Source of the DNA: Janthinobacterium sp. SUN073
Lineage (GTDB): Bacteria > Pseudomonadota > Gammaproteobacteria > Burkholderiales > Burkholderiaceae_D
DNA length: 64,000 nt
Reading direction: 5' to 3'
Assembly: GCF_030397665.1 (NCBI RefSeq)
Contig: NZ_JAPUBT010000004.1
Coordinates: 62,001 to 126,000, forward strand
Below the pieces are notes generated by a model. The model ran no database searches. It was not told where the DNA came from and saw only the letters and a list, made by a program, of their open reading frames with translations. The position numbers and the translations under genes were made by a program. Positions 1 to 9,416 of the stretch are shown piece by piece (the first letter of the stretch is position 1; each line of letters starts with the position of its first letter).

Positions 1-572
1 TTGCGGCTGGTCTTGGCCACTTCGTCGATCTCGCGCGCGGTGGCGTCGATGCTGGCGCGCTGGTGTTCCAGCATGTTCATGATGACTTTCTGGTATTTCG
101 TCGAGCCGGGCACGAACACGGCCTGGAAGGCCTTTTCCGCTTCTTCCGTCTGGCCGGCCGCCTTCAGCTTCGATACTTGCTCACGGGCATCCAGATACAC
201 CTTGCGCATTTCGCTGACCTGGCGGAACAGTTCCGTTTCTTGCGGGCCGGAAATCAGGGCTTCGATCTTCTTTTGCAGCTCGCCCGAGACGACGGACGAC
301 TGTTTCGCTTCTTCCGCAAAATACGGTCCCAGCGAGGTGTCGGCGCTGCGCACGATGGCCGTGGTGCGGCGGATGCCGCTGTCGATCTTGCTGTACCAGT
401 CGGAAATATAGCGTTCCTTCGCCAGCGGCTGCTCCATCATGGTGCGCGTGGCGGTGGCCACGTCGTGCAAACGCCAGACGCTGATGCCGGTAATGACCAG
501 GGAAAACAGTAAAATGACGGCAAAACCCAGGCCGAGACGCACACCAATACTGACGTTTCTTAACAAATTCAT
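1..572 (-). CDS. Methyl-accepting chemotaxis protein, N-terminal part (cut by window edge)
   Basis: The first 190 codons of a chemoreceptor are present; the HAMP and signalling domains lie beyond the left edge. The start is an ATG at 572 ([17 protein letters not shown]). A first membrane segment at about residues 12-32 is followed by a periplasmic four-helix-bundle type ligand domain. The protein is a close paralogue of the chemoreceptor at 653-2281: the two share almost the same first 35 residues, the same upstream bases around the start, and long similar stretches in the sensor domain. The pair is therefore a tandem duplication. It lies 80 bases downstream of that gene on the same strand, so they may be co-transcribed. 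Ligand unknown. Confidence 0.9.
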   Translation of the reverse strand, partial: MNLLRNVSIGVRLGLGFAVILLFSLVITGISVWRLHDVATATRTMMEQPLAKERYISDWYSKIDSGIRRTTAIVRSADTSLGPYFAEEAKQSSVVSGELQKKIEALISGPQETELFRQVSEMRKVYLDAREQVSKLKAAGQTEEAEKAFQAVFVPGSTKYQKVIMNMLEHQRASIDATAREIDEVAKTSR

Positions 573-652
573 GTGAATATCCTAAAAAATCGGAACCAGA
601 CTATATAAAAGGAACTGAAGGCTGCGGCTGCACGGGGTAGCCGCAGCGGCAT

Positions 653-2281
653 TCAGCGTGCGCCGAGGCGCAAGGTGGTTTGCGGCGCTGCCGGGCGCTT
701 CAACGTGCTCGCGCCACTCACCTTGGCCTGCTGGCCAGTGAGCTTGAACACGCTGACGACTTGCGCCAGATTGTGCGCCTGGTGCTGCATGGATTCGGCG
801 GCGGCAGCCGACTCTTCCACCAGGGCCGCATTTTGTTGCGTTACGGCATCCATCTGACCGATGGCGCGGTTGATCTCATCGATGCCCACACTTTGCTCGC
901 TGCTCGCTGCCGTGATTTCCGTGATGATGTCGCTCACGCGCTGCACGCTGTCGACGATATCGTTCATGGTCGAACCGGCTTGCGCCACCAGCATGCTGCC
1001 CGCGTTGACTTGCTCCACGGACGCGCCGATCAGGGTCTTGATTTCCTTCGCTGCCGAAGCCGAACGCTGCGCCAGGTTGCGCACTTCCGAGGCCACGACG
1101 GCAAAGCCGCGGCCTTGCTCGCCCGCGCGCGCCGCTTCCACGGCCGCATTCAGGGCCAAAATGTTCGTCTGGAAGGCGATGCCATCGATGACGGAAATGA
1201 TGTCGACGATCTTGTTCGAGGACGTATTAATCGATTGCATGGTGCCCACCACTTGCGCCACCACTTCGCCACCCTTGACGGCCACTTGCGCGGCCGACGC
1301 CGCCAATTGATTCGCCTGGCGCGCATTGTCCGCATTCTGTTTCACGGTCGACGTCAGCTCTTCCATCGACGACGCCGTTTCTTCCAGCGCACCGGCCTGC
1401 TCTTCCGTGCGGGAAGACAGGTCCTGGTTGCCGGCGGCAATTTGCGTCGAGGATGTCGCGATGCTGTCCGTGCCGCTGCGCACTTCGCCCACGATATTGA
1501 GCAGGCTGGTGTTCATGTCCTTCAATGCCTGCAGCAATTGCCCCGTTTCATCCTTGGCGCTGGCATCGATCTGCGCCGTCAGGTCGCCATCGGCCACCTT
1601 GCGGGCGATGTCCACGGCCGTGCGCAGCGGACGTACGATGCCCATCGTCAACAGCCAGGCGCACACGACGCCAAACGCCAGCGCCAGCGTCGACAGCAAT
1701 AACAGCAAGTTGCGGCTGGTGCTGGCGATGTCATCAATCTGGCGCGCGGTGGCGTCGATGGTGGCGCGCTGGTGCTCCAGCAAGCCGTAAACCATCTTCT
1801 GGTACTTGGCGGCGGCGGGCACGAAGGTTTTTTCAAACACGTCGTTGGCGGCCTCGGACTGGGACTCGCCCTTGAGCTTGTAGACCTGGTCGCGCGAGCC
1901 GACATACACTTCGCGCAATTCCAGCAAACTGGCGAACATGGCCTGTTCTTTCGGGTCCTTGAGCAGCGCCGCGATCTTCTTTTGCAGGACAGCCGAGCTG
2001 GCGCTCGACACTTTCGACTCTTCGGCGAAGAAGCCGCTCAGCGAGGTGTCGCTGCTGCGGGCGATGGCGATCGTGCGCCGCACGGCGCTGTCGATGCGCG
2101 TATACCAGTCGGAAATATAACGTTCCTTGGCCAGCGGCTCTTCCATCATCGTGCGCGTGGCGCTGGCCACGTCATGCAGACGCCAGACACTGATGCCGGT
2201 GATGATCATGGAAAACAGCAAAATGACGGCAAAACCCAGTCCCAGACGGACCCCGATGCTGACGTTTCTTAACAAATTCAT
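653..2281 (-). CDS. Methyl-accepting chemotaxis protein
   Basis: Inner-membrane chemoreceptor of 542 residues that senses a periplasmic ligand and controls CheA through CheW. Visible order: N-terminal membrane helix (about 12-32), four-helix-bundle sensor (about 35-185), second membrane helix (about 190-212, run of Leu/Ala), HAMP (about 213-265), then the long cytoplasmic methylated coiled coil with the invariant hairpin tip [16 protein letters not shown] and the following [15 protein letters not shown]. The C-terminus (TLRLGAR) has no CheR-binding pentapeptide of the NWETF type. It follows cheW on the same strand with a 216-base gap containing a strong hairpin, and precedes a paralogous receptor. 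Ligand cannot be inferred. Confidence 0.97.
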   Translation of the reverse strand: MNLLRNVSIGVRLGLGFAVILLFSMIITGISVWRLHDVASATRTMMEEPLAKERYISDWYTRIDSAVRRTIAIARSSDTSLSGFFAEESKVSSASSAVLQKKIAALLKDPKEQAMFASLLELREVYVGSRDQVYKLKGESQSEAANDVFEKTFVPAAAKYQKMVYGLLEHQRATIDATARQIDDIASTSRNLLLLLSTLALAFGVVCAWLLTMGIVRPLRTAVDIARKVADGDLTAQIDASAKDETGQLLQALKDMNTSLLNIVGEVRSGTDSIATSSTQIAAGNQDLSSRTEEQAGALEETASSMEELTSTVKQNADNARQANQLAASAAQVAVKGGEVVAQVVGTMQSINTSSNKIVDIISVIDGIAFQTNILALNAAVEAARAGEQGRGFAVVASEVRNLAQRSASAAKEIKTLIGASVEQVNAGSMLVAQAGSTMNDIVDSVQRVSDIITEITAASSEQSVGIDEINRAIGQMDAVTQQNAALVEESAAAAESMQHQAHNLAQVVSVFKLTGQQAKVSGASTLKRPAAPQTTLRLGAR

Positions 2282-2370
2282 GTGACTATCCTAATATCCT
2301 GAAGAGAGGCCCTACAGCCAGCGCCTGGAACAGCATGGCGGGCGCCGCCAAATCTGTCCCGCCAAGTAAA

Positions 2371-2402
2371 CTGGCGCACGGTTCGGTTGAACCGTGCGCC
2401 AG
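2371..2402 (-). terminator. Hairpin between cheW and the chemoreceptor
   Basis: A perfect 14-bp inverted repeat (CTGGCGCACGGTTC at 2371-2384, its complement at 2389-2402) with a 4-base loop. Read on the minus strand it is followed only by a weak TTTACTT run, so it may be a terminator or mRNA-stabilising hairpin after cheW rather than a strong intrinsic terminator. Confidence 0.45.
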
Positions 2403-2497
2403 GAAAATGCGCTAGCGTGCTCCCTGCGGAAACGATATGCAATACTTAATGTCAATAGTTTTTGACAATATGCAGGGAAATTCTCTTCACTGCGGCA

Positions 2498-2989
2498 TTA
2501 CGCCGCCAGTTTCTCGATCAAGCCCATGTCGGCGCTGGACATCAGCTGGTCGATATCGACCAGGATCAGCATGCGCTCGTCGATGGTGCCCAGACCGATC
2601 ACATATTCCGTGTTGATCGAGCGGCCCATGTCCGGCGCCGGCTTGATCTGTTCCGGCATCAGGGTCGTGACGTCGGAGACGCGATCGACGACCATGCCGA
2701 CCACGCGATTGCCGATATTGAGGATGATGACGACGGTGAACTGGTCATAGCTGGGCGTACCCAGGTTGAACTTGATGCGCATGTCGACGATCGGCACGAT
2801 GATGCCGCGCAAGTTGACCACGCCCTTGACGAACTCGGGCGCGTTGGCGATGCGGGTCGGCGTTTCGTAGCTGCGGATTTCGCTGACTTTCTGGATGTCG
2901 ATGCCATACTCTTCCTGGCCCAGGGTAAAGGCCAGGTATTCGGCAGCCTTGGCAACGGTTGCGCCAGTGTCGCTGGAAATGGTGTTCAT
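2498..2989 (-). CDS. cheW: Chemotaxis coupling protein CheW
   Basis: CheW scaffold protein (163 residues) linking chemoreceptors to the CheA kinase in the cytoplasm. The ATG at 2989 is chosen over longer readings because AAAGGA lies just upstream and the protein then starts just before the fold (EYLAFTLGQEEYGIDI). Typical features: the start LxFxLGxExYGIDI, VKGVVNLRGIIVPIVDMR in the middle, and VGMVVDRVSDV further on. It is a single CheW domain of normal length. It stands upstream of two tandem chemoreceptor genes in the same direction, which suggests a small accessory chemotaxis unit without its own CheA in this window. Confidence 0.97.
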   Translation of the reverse strand: MNTISSDTGATVAKAAEYLAFTLGQEEYGIDIQKVSEIRSYETPTRIANAPEFVKGVVNLRGIIVPIVDMRIKFNLGTPSYDQFTVVIILNIGNRVVGMVVDRVSDVTTLMPEQIKPAPDMGRSINTEYVIGLGTIDERMLILVDIDQLMSSADMGLIEKLAA

Positions 2990-3321
2990 GATAATCCTTT
3001 CGTTAACTCGCCTGGGGCGCAGGCCAGGACACGCTGTACGCGGGCCTGGACGTGACGAGCCATCCACAATGCAATGAATGGCCGCCACCTGTATGTTTTT
3101 TGCAAATACTTTCTAGCAATTAGCTTATGTTTCTAATTTCCGTGCGGCAATGTTACCCCATGTAAATTTTACATGCACTAAAAAAGAGCGATCGCCGGGC
3201 TGATGCTTTCCCAAAGTGCACTTATGTGGCAAATGTGGCACGCCGGGGCGCCGGGCTCCCGGCCACATGTGGCGGCGTTTTATGCCACACTGGCGGCCCC
3301 TGCTTTTTACGACCTTGAACC
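2990..3321. promoter_or_regulatory. Divergent intergenic region with palindrome
   Basis: A 332-base gap between divergent cheW and the HD-domain gene with no convincing ORF. The centre is AT-rich and holds a near-perfect operator-like dyad at 3159-3175 (CATGTAAA, one base, TTTACATG). Nearer the HD gene there are three ATGTGGC/TGTGGC direct repeats (about 3222-3272) and a CCACATGTGG palindrome. These look like promoter and operator sequence, but no regulator can be named. Confidence 0.4.
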
Positions 3322-3972
3322 ATGCATTCTTTGCTTTCTCAATGGCGACCACGCCTGCTGGCACTGGCCACGGCCGGCTTGGGCGACGACAGCGCCCACG
3401 ACATCAACCACCTGCAGCGCGTCTGGCGCAACGCCGCCGTCCTGCTGCAAGACCATGCACAGGCCGACGCCCTCACTGTGATGGCCGCCTGTTATCTGCA
3501 CGACCTGGTCAACTTGCCGAAAAACCACCCAGAGCGTCACCTGGCCTCGCGCCAGGCAGCCGCGCTGGCTTGCCGCCAGCTGGCGGAACTGGATTTCCCT
3601 GCAGAAAAACTGGCTGGCGTGGCCCACGCCATCGAGACGCACAGCTTTTCCGCCAATCTGCCGCCGCACACCATCGAAGCGCGCATCGTGCAAGATGCCG
3701 ACCGCATCGACGCACTGGGCGCCGTGGGACTGGCGCGCCTGTTCTATACGGCGGCGCGCATGGATAGCGCACTGGCGCATGGCGCGGACCCGCTGGCGCA
3801 GCATCGTGAACTCGATGACAAGGCCTACGCGCTCGACCATATCGTCACCAAGCTCGACAAGCTGCCCGGCAAGATGCAGACGGCGGCGGGCCGCGCGCTG
3901 GCCGAACAGCGCCTCGCCGTGCTGACGGATTTCCGCGCCGCCTTTGCCGACGAATGGGGAATGAGCGCATAA
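3322..3972 (+). CDS. HD-domain phosphohydrolase (YedJ-like)
   Basis: Cytoplasmic protein of 216 residues with an HD metal-dependent phosphohydrolase fold. The metal-binding pattern is visible in order: His in SAHDINHLQRVW near residue 26, the His-Asp pair in ACYLHDLVNLP near residue 60, a later His in HAIETHSFS and the Asp in VQDADRIDALG. This spacing is that of the small stand-alone HD family that includes E. coli YedJ. Substrate is unknown; members are thought to act on nucleotides or other phosphate esters. The ribosome site before the ATG is weak. The MFS pump gene follows after 119 bases with its own promoter. Confidence 0.85.
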   Translation: MHSLLSQWRPRLLALATAGLGDDSAHDINHLQRVWRNAAVLLQDHAQADALTVMAACYLHDLVNLPKNHPERHLASRQAAALACRQLAELDFPAEKLAGVAHAIETHSFSANLPPHTIEARIVQDADRIDALGAVGLARLFYTAARMDSALAHGADPLAQHRELDDKAYALDHIVTKLDKLPGKMQTAAGRALAEQRLAVLTDFRAAFADEWGMSA

Positions 3973-3989
3973 CATTGGTGGCGATAGCC

Positions 3990-4013
3990 AGCATGGCCCA
4001 TGCTGTCTATAAT
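3990..4013 (+). promoter_or_regulatory. Promoter with overlapping operator palindrome for the MFS gene
   Basis: A perfect consensus -10 box TATAAT (4008-4013) lies 79 bases before the MFS start codon. Directly upstream, in the spacer, is a perfect 15-bp palindrome AGCATGG-C-CCATGCT (3990-4004). A dyad overlapping a strong -10 is the usual layout of a repressor operator, for example of TetR or MarR type. The -35 region is poor. No regulator gene is adjacent, so the repressor is unknown. Confidence 0.5.
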
Positions 4014-4091
4014 GCAAGCCTCAGCTATCGCGCCGCGCGCCAGCAGCATCCTGTAACGCGCCGGCGCTTTACCAACGCGCCGAAAGTATGC

Positions 4092-5372
4092 ATGTCCGAT
4101 AAAACCAGCCCCGACAGCCATTCCCCGTCATCCCCCGCCCTAAAGAGTGCCGGCAACCTCAATTTCATCCTCGTCTGCGTCTTCATCGACATGCTGGGCA
4201 TCGGCCTGGTGGTGCCCGTGCTGCCCATACTGATCGGCGACTTTGTCAACGGCAAGGAGGCGCAGGCGTTCTGGTACGGCATCATGGCGGCCGTCTTCGG
4301 CTTGCTGCAGTTCATCTTCATGCCTATGCTGGGCGCCATCAGCGACCGCGTGGGACGCCGTCCCGTGCTGCTGTACTCGATGGCGGGCATGGGCATCAAT
4401 TTTCTCGCCACGGGCTGGGCCCCCAACCTGGCCTGCCTGTTCATCGGCCGCATCATCGGCGGCGTCTCGTCGGCCAGCATGTCGGTCGCGTCCGCCTATG
4501 CCTCCGACATTTCCACGCACGACAATCGCGCCAAGAGCTTCGGCAAGATCGGCGCCGCCTTTGGCCTGGGCTTCATTTGCGGCCCCATGCTGGGCGGCCT
4601 GCTGGGCGAGATCAATCTGCACCTGCCGTTTTACGTGGCGGCGGGCCTGTCGGCAGCCAATTTCATCTACGGCTATTTCTGCGTGCCCGAATCGCTGCAG
4701 CCGGGTCCCCGCGCGCCATTTACCTGGGCACGCATCAATCCGTTTGCCGCCCTGCTGAAGCTGGTGCGCCGCGTGGAGATCCGCGGCCTGGTGCTGGCCT
4801 TCGGCCTGATGACGTTTGCGCAAATGATGCTCAACACCACCTGGGTGCTATATACCCATTTCCGCTTCGACTGGACGCCACGCCAGAACGGCATCGCCCT
4901 GTTCTGCGTGGGCCTGTGCGCGGCCGTGGTGCAGGCGGGCTTGCTGGGCATACTCATCAAGCGCTTCGGCGAAGTGCGCCTGTCCTTGCTGGGCATGGCT
5001 TCGGGCGCCCTCACCTACCTGCTGTACGGCCTGGCCACGCAAGGCTGGATGATGTACGCCTTGATTTTGTGCAACCTGCTGGCCTTTGCCGCCGGCCCGG
5101 CCCTGCAAGGGATCATCTCGAAGGCGTCCGCCGCCAGCGAACAGGGAGAACTGATGGGCTCCCTGCAATCGATCAGCAGCCTGGGTATCATCATCATGCC
5201 TTTGCTCGGCAGCATGATCCTCGGTGAGGTGAGCCACTTGCCGCCCCAGGACTGGCGCATCGGCAGCACCTTCTATCTGTGCGCCATCATGCAAACCCTG
5301 GGCATCCTGGTGGCCTGGCGCTACTTCAAGGCACAACGCCAGGCCAGACTTGCGGTTTCCACCACAAAGTAG
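4092..5372 (+). CDS. MFS drug/H+ antiporter, TetA-like
   Basis: Inner-membrane efflux pump of 426 residues with about 12 membrane segments. It begins with a short polar stretch (start ATG at 4092, MSDKTSPDSHS) and TM1 contains MLGIGLVVPVLPIL, typical of the TetA/Bcr branch of drug:H+ antiporters. The loop between TM2 and TM3 carries the MFS signature A as GAISDRVGRRPVLL. The family exports tetracyclines and other drugs; the substrate here is not determined. An upstream in-frame ATG at 3954 overlaps the previous gene and is unlikely. The nearby palindrome and TATAAT box suggest regulated expression. Confidence 0.9.
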   Translation: MSDKTSPDSHSPSSPALKSAGNLNFILVCVFIDMLGIGLVVPVLPILIGDFVNGKEAQAFWYGIMAAVFGLLQFIFMPMLGAISDRVGRRPVLLYSMAGMGINFLATGWAPNLACLFIGRIIGGVSSASMSVASAYASDISTHDNRAKSFGKIGAAFGLGFICGPMLGGLLGEINLHLPFYVAAGLSAANFIYGYFCVPESLQPGPRAPFTWARINPFAALLKLVRRVEIRGLVLAFGLMTFAQMMLNTTWVLYTHFRFDWTPRQNGIALFCVGLCAAVVQAGLLGILIKRFGEVRLSLLGMASGALTYLLYGLATQGWMMYALILCNLLAFAAGPALQGIISKASAASEQGELMGSLQSISSLGIIIMPLLGSMILGEVSHLPPQDWRIGSTFYLCAIMQTLGILVAWRYFKAQRQARLAVSTTK

Positions 5373-5472
5373 TCGCCGGGATAATATTGCATTTGAGAAA
5401 TAGATAGGCGAGAATGGGATAATCAAGCGGGCGTTGCCGATGCCCGCGATTCGATGGCAAGCAAGGATGGGT

Positions 5473-6294
5473 ATGACTGACTTTTATTCCAGCGCCTGGC
5501 GCCGAACCGTAGCCCTGCTGGCGCTGGCGCTGCCGTCGCTGGCAGGCGCGCAATGCTCGCGCGACATCCAGGTACCCGTCTCGGCCATCGGCGCCAGCGT
5601 GGTGGTCAATGGCGCCAGCATCGGCGGCATCTATCCCGACTTGCTGCGCAGCATGGGCGCCAAATTGGGCTGCAATTTCATCTTCACGGCCGTGCCCCGC
5701 GCGCGCCTGGAAGCGATGTTCGAGGCGGGCAAGGCAGACTTGCTGATCCCGGCCAGCAGCACGCCGCGGCGCGACCAGCATGGCCTGTTCATCCCCATGC
5801 TGGGCAGCCGCCCCCTGCTGATCTCACTGCAAGGCGCGCGCACTCCCATCAACACCATGCAGGAACTCATCGAGCGGCGCGAATTGCGCGTGGCACTGGT
5901 GCGCGGCTACGACTATGGCGCACCATACCAGGCGCTGGCGAAGGAGCTGAGCAGCCAGGGGCGCCTGTTCTACGAAGTCGATGCGCTGTCCGTGGCGCGT
6001 CTGATGCAAAGCGGCTTCATCGATGCCACCATCATGGCGCCCACCATCCTCGCCGGCGTGGCGCAAAACGATGCGCGCGTGTACGGCCTGGCCGACCGCC
6101 TGCGCCTGGAAGCGCTGCCGGAGCTGCCGTGGGGCATGAGCGGCGTCTATGTATCGCGCAAGTCCCTGACGGCGGAAGACCAGGCCACCCTGCGCGAACT
6201 GCTGGACAAGGCGGGCCGCTCGGGCACCGTGATGGACGCCTTCCAGCGTCATCACCGCCAGGAACTGCTCTCGCTGAGCATACGTCCGCGCTAA
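5473..6294 (+). CDS. Periplasmic substrate-binding protein (SBP_bac_3-like)
   Basis: Exported solute-binding protein of 273 residues. The start at 5473 has AAGGATGGG just upstream and gives a clear signal peptide: WRRTVALLALALPSLAGAQC with cleavage after AGA. The mature part has the two-lobed amino-acid-binding pattern: GGIYPDLLRSM near the start, RLEAMFEAGKADLLIP, the hinge, then LRVALVRGYDYGAPY and MQSGFIDATIMAP. It resembles polar-amino-acid binding proteins but has no ABC permease or ATPase genes next to it, so it may act as an orphan or sensor. The EamA permease gene follows after 7 bases, so the two may be co-transcribed. Confidence 0.85.
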   Translation: MTDFYSSAWRRTVALLALALPSLAGAQCSRDIQVPVSAIGASVVVNGASIGGIYPDLLRSMGAKLGCNFIFTAVPRARLEAMFEAGKADLLIPASSTPRRDQHGLFIPMLGSRPLLISLQGARTPINTMQELIERRELRVALVRGYDYGAPYQALAKELSSQGRLFYEVDALSVARLMQSGFIDATIMAPTILAGVAQNDARVYGLADRLRLEALPELPWGMSGVYVSRKSLTAEDQATLRELLDKAGRSGTVMDAFQRHHRQELLSLSIRPR

Positions 6295-6301
6295 GGCCCG
6301 C

Positions 6302-7159
6302 ATGTCCGGTTTTGTCGTCGCCATCGTCCTGTTTGCCGCCCTGCTGCACGCCAGCTGGAATGCCATCGTCAAGTCGGGCAAGGATACTTTCCTCACGACC
6401 GTGCTGGTATCCGTCGGCGCGGCCCTGATTTCGCTGGCCGTCTTGCCCTTTGTTCATGCTCCCGCCCCCGCCAGCTGGCCCTACCTGGCCGCCTCGGCCG
6501 TGGCGCAGCTGGCGTATTACTCGCTGCTGGCGGCCGCCTACAAGGCGGGCGACATGAGCCATGCCTATCCCTTGATGCGCGGCAGCGCACCGCTGCTCGT
6601 GGCGCTGGCCAGCTGGCCGCTGATCGGCGAACGCCTGTCCGCCATGCAGATGGGCGCCGTGGCCTGCATCTGCGCGGGCATCTTCGGCCTGTATTTTGCG
6701 GCGCGCCTGCCCGCCACGGCCGGCATCGCGAAAAGCACGGGACGCGCCACCGCCTTTGCGCTGGGCAACGCCTGCGTCATCGCCAGCTATACCTTGATCG
6801 ACGGCATCGGCGTGCGCCTGTCGGGCGCGCCGGCCGCCTATACGATGTGGATTTTTGTCTTGAACGGCGCGGGACTGCTGCTGTGGACCTTGCTGCGCCG
6901 CCGCGCCGGCCTGCTGGCGTATGCGCAAACGCAATGGCACCTGGCCGCGTTTGGCGGTTTTGGCACCCTCGCTTCGTATGGCCTGGCCCTGTGGGCCATG
7001 ACGCAGGCACCCGTGGCCGCCATCGCGGCCCTGCGCGAGACGTCGATTCTGTTCGCTATCGCCATTGCGGCCCTGTTCCTGCGCGAAAAAATCAGCCCCC
7101 GCCGCTATCTGGCCATCAGCCTGATCGCGGCGGGAGCCATCCTGATGCGAATCGCCTAA
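6302..7159 (+). CDS. EamA/DMT-family permease
   Basis: Inner-membrane protein of 285 residues with about ten hydrophobic helices in two EamA repeats, each about 140 residues (the first begins FVVAIVLFAALLHASWNAIVK, the second after ATAFALGNACVIASYTLIDG). The drug/metabolite transporter superfamily exports small metabolites; the substrate is not deducible. It starts 7 bases after the binding-protein gene, so the two may form an operon. It ends 4 bases inside the stop region of the convergent hydrolase gene. Confidence 0.9.
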   Translation: MSGFVVAIVLFAALLHASWNAIVKSGKDTFLTTVLVSVGAALISLAVLPFVHAPAPASWPYLAASAVAQLAYYSLLAAAYKAGDMSHAYPLMRGSAPLLVALASWPLIGERLSAMQMGAVACICAGIFGLYFAARLPATAGIAKSTGRATAFALGNACVIASYTLIDGIGVRLSGAPAAYTMWIFVLNGAGLLLWTLLRRRAGLLAYAQTQWHLAAFGGFGTLASYGLALWAMTQAPVAAIAALRETSILFAIAIAALFLREKISPRRYLAISLIAAGAILMRIA

Positions 7160-9099
7160 CGGGCGTCCAGCGGCGCTATCGGCAACTCGATGGCGCTGGC
7201 AGCGCCTGTCGCGTGGTACACGCGCTGCGTCGCCTTTTTATAATCGCCTGGCTGGGCCAGGAAGATGTTCGGCACGAAGGTTTGCGGATTGCGGTCATAC
7301 AGGGGGAACCAGCTCGACTGCACTTGCACGGCAATGCGGTGGCCGGGCAGGAAGACGTGGTTCGCGTTCGGCAAGGCGAAACGGTAGCGCTCGACCTTGC
7401 CGGCAGGAATGGCCGTCGGGTGCTCGAAGCTGTCGCGGTAACGGCCGCGGAAGATATCCATCGCCACGCCCAGCTGATAGCCGCCCATGGCCGGCTGCGA
7501 CGGCACTTCGTCCGGATACACATCGATCAGTTTCACGACCCAGTCGGCATCCGTGCCGCTGGTGGCGGCAAACAGGTTGACCATCGGCGCGCCGGCGATG
7601 CGCACGGCCGTTTTCAGCGGTTCGGAAACGTAGCTGAGCACATCCGTGCGGTCGGCATAGCCGCGCTGGTCGCTGACCAGCCATGGCTTCCACACGTCGG
7701 CGTCAATGAGGCGCACGGGACGCGCCACGAAGGGCACGGGTTTCGCCGGATCGGCCACGTATTCGTCGAAGGCGCCTTGCGCCGCATCCGCAGCGCCCGA
7801 TGGCCCCGCAAAGCCCAGCTTGTAACCATCCTGCAGGTAGATCGGCGTCAGCTTGGTGTCGCAGGTGGCGCAGGCCAGCGGCCACTGCTGCAGGCGCTGC
7901 CACTGGTTCGTGCCGCTCTGGTACGACACCACGGGCGCCGTGTTCGCGTCCGGCGCACCATCCTTCAGGTATTGATTGAGGAATGGCTGCATGACTTTTT
8001 CGCGGAACTGGCGCGCCGTGTCGCCGTCAAACTTCAGGGCGCCCAGGCTGGAACCGTCATAGTTGACGCCGCTATGACGCCACGGGCCGATGGCCAGGTA
8101 ATTGAGGTTGTTGTGCTTGTCACGCCCTTCCATCGCCGTGTAACTGGCGTAGGGGCCATAGATGTCTTCCTGGTCCCACTGCCCCACCACGTGCATGGTG
8201 GGCACGATCAGCGGGCGCTTCGCCAGGATTTTATCCAATGCCTGTTCCTGCCAGTAACTGTCGTAGGCCGGGTGTTCGAACAGCTTTTTCGTGTAAGTCA
8301 GCTTGTCGATGCCGAACTTCTTCGCGTAAGCACCGGCCGAGCCGATGCGCAGATACGCATCGTATTCGTCATACACGCCCAGCACGGGCGCCTCGCCGCT
8401 GTCGCGCACGCTTGTCTGCCACGCGAGGTAAGACAAGCTGGGCATGCGGAAGGCGCCGTTATGGAACCAGTCGTCGCCGCGCCAGCCATCGACCATGGCG
8501 CTCATGGGGATGGCCACCTTCAGCGCCGGATGCGGGTCAACCAGGGCCATCAGCACCGTATGCCCCTCGTACGAGGAACCCAGCATGCCCACCTTGCCAT
8601 TGCTTTCCGGCACGTTCTTCACGAGCCAGTCGATGGTGTCCCACGCATCGGTCACGTTATCGACCTTGGTATGGTTCAGCGGCCCCCGCACGGGGCGCGT
8701 CATGACGTAATCGCCTTCCGAGCCATGCTTGCCGCGCACGTCCTGGAACACGCGGATATAGCCATTTTCCACCAGGGTATCGTCGCCCTGCGGCAAGGCG
8801 GCCAGCATGCTGGGGCTGGCGGCACGCTGGGCGCGGCGGGCCGCGTTGTACGGCGTGCGCGTGAGCATGATGGGCGCCCGCTTGGCGTCTTTCGGCACGA
8901 CGATCACCGTGTACAGCTTGACGCCGTCGCGCATGGGGATCATCACCACGCGCTTGACGTAGTCGTTCAGGTCGGGCATCACCAGCTTGGCGCCAATATC
9001 GGGCGTCATGGGCGGCGTTTGCGCCAGCACGGGCGCAGCAAACAGGGAACTTATAACCAGGGCCAGGCCGGTGAGCCGGACGGGGGACGAAACGCGCAT
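7156..9099 (-). CDS. Secreted CocE/NonD-family hydrolase (S15 peptidase type)
   Basis: Exported alpha/beta hydrolase of 647 residues, acting on esters, amides or N-acylated amino acids in this family. The start at 9099 has GGAGA upstream and gives a signal peptide (MRVSSPVRLTGLALVISSLFAAPVLAQ). The N-terminal catalytic domain holds the nucleophile motif GSSYEG, typical of the CocE and X-Pro dipeptidyl peptidase S15 family, and the cocaine-esterase-type start MRDGVKLYTVIVVP. The C-terminal third is the jelly-roll domain, with the catalytic His region in LPGHRIAVQVQSS. Length fits the family (about 550-680). The natural substrate is unknown. Confidence 0.92.
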   Translation of the reverse strand: MRVSSPVRLTGLALVISSLFAAPVLAQTPPMTPDIGAKLVMPDLNDYVKRVVMIPMRDGVKLYTVIVVPKDAKRAPIMLTRTPYNAARRAQRAASPSMLAALPQGDDTLVENGYIRVFQDVRGKHGSEGDYVMTRPVRGPLNHTKVDNVTDAWDTIDWLVKNVPESNGKVGMLGSSYEGHTVLMALVDPHPALKVAIPMSAMVDGWRGDDWFHNGAFRMPSLSYLAWQTSVRDSGEAPVLGVYDEYDAYLRIGSAGAYAKKFGIDKLTYTKKLFEHPAYDSYWQEQALDKILAKRPLIVPTMHVVGQWDQEDIYGPYASYTAMEGRDKHNNLNYLAIGPWRHSGVNYDGSSLGALKFDGDTARQFREKVMQPFLNQYLKDGAPDANTAPVVSYQSGTNQWQRLQQWPLACATCDTKLTPIYLQDGYKLGFAGPSGAADAAQGAFDEYVADPAKPVPFVARPVRLIDADVWKPWLVSDQRGYADRTDVLSYVSEPLKTAVRIAGAPMVNLFAATSGTDADWVVKLIDVYPDEVPSQPAMGGYQLGVAMDIFRGRYRDSFEHPTAIPAGKVERYRFALPNANHVFLPGHRIAVQVQSSWFPLYDRNPQTFVPNIFLAQPGDYKKATQRVYHATGAASAIELPIAPLDAR

Positions 9100-9416
9100 A
9101 CTGTTCTCCAATGATTCATGCCACGCAAAAGTGGCCGAACGGCAATAGTACCCGGAAAGCAAGTTCCGCAGTAGGCCAAGCTCTGACGCAGCGCAGCAGA
9201 TATATGGGCACGCAACTTGACAGAACGCGCACGAACTGCAACCATAACGCCATGAAATTTATCCCGTCACAACACGCCTGCTTGAATTGGTGGTCCCGCT
9301 CACTTTCGCGCGGCCACTCTATAGTGATGTGAATTTGATCCACGCCGCCTCGATCGGTGGCGTAACAGGCTCCAGCCTGGATCATCCCCGATGCAGGCGG
9401 CTCAAAAGGAAACTTG
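9100..9416. promoter_or_regulatory. Divergent intergenic region cocE/trpS
   Basis: About 317 bases with no plausible ORF. A -10-like TATAGT lies near 9320 on the trpS side. The start of trpS is preceded by AAAAGGA. I see no leader peptide rich in Trp codons and no T-box, so no attenuation mechanism is apparent. Confidence 0.35.

Noticed and set aside
6847..9114. Very long plus-strand ORF (755 codons) opposite the CocE hydrolase
   Set aside because: It runs antisense through a gene with clear domain structure and a signal peptide. High GC creates such shadow frames; its translation is Arg/His-rich without domains.
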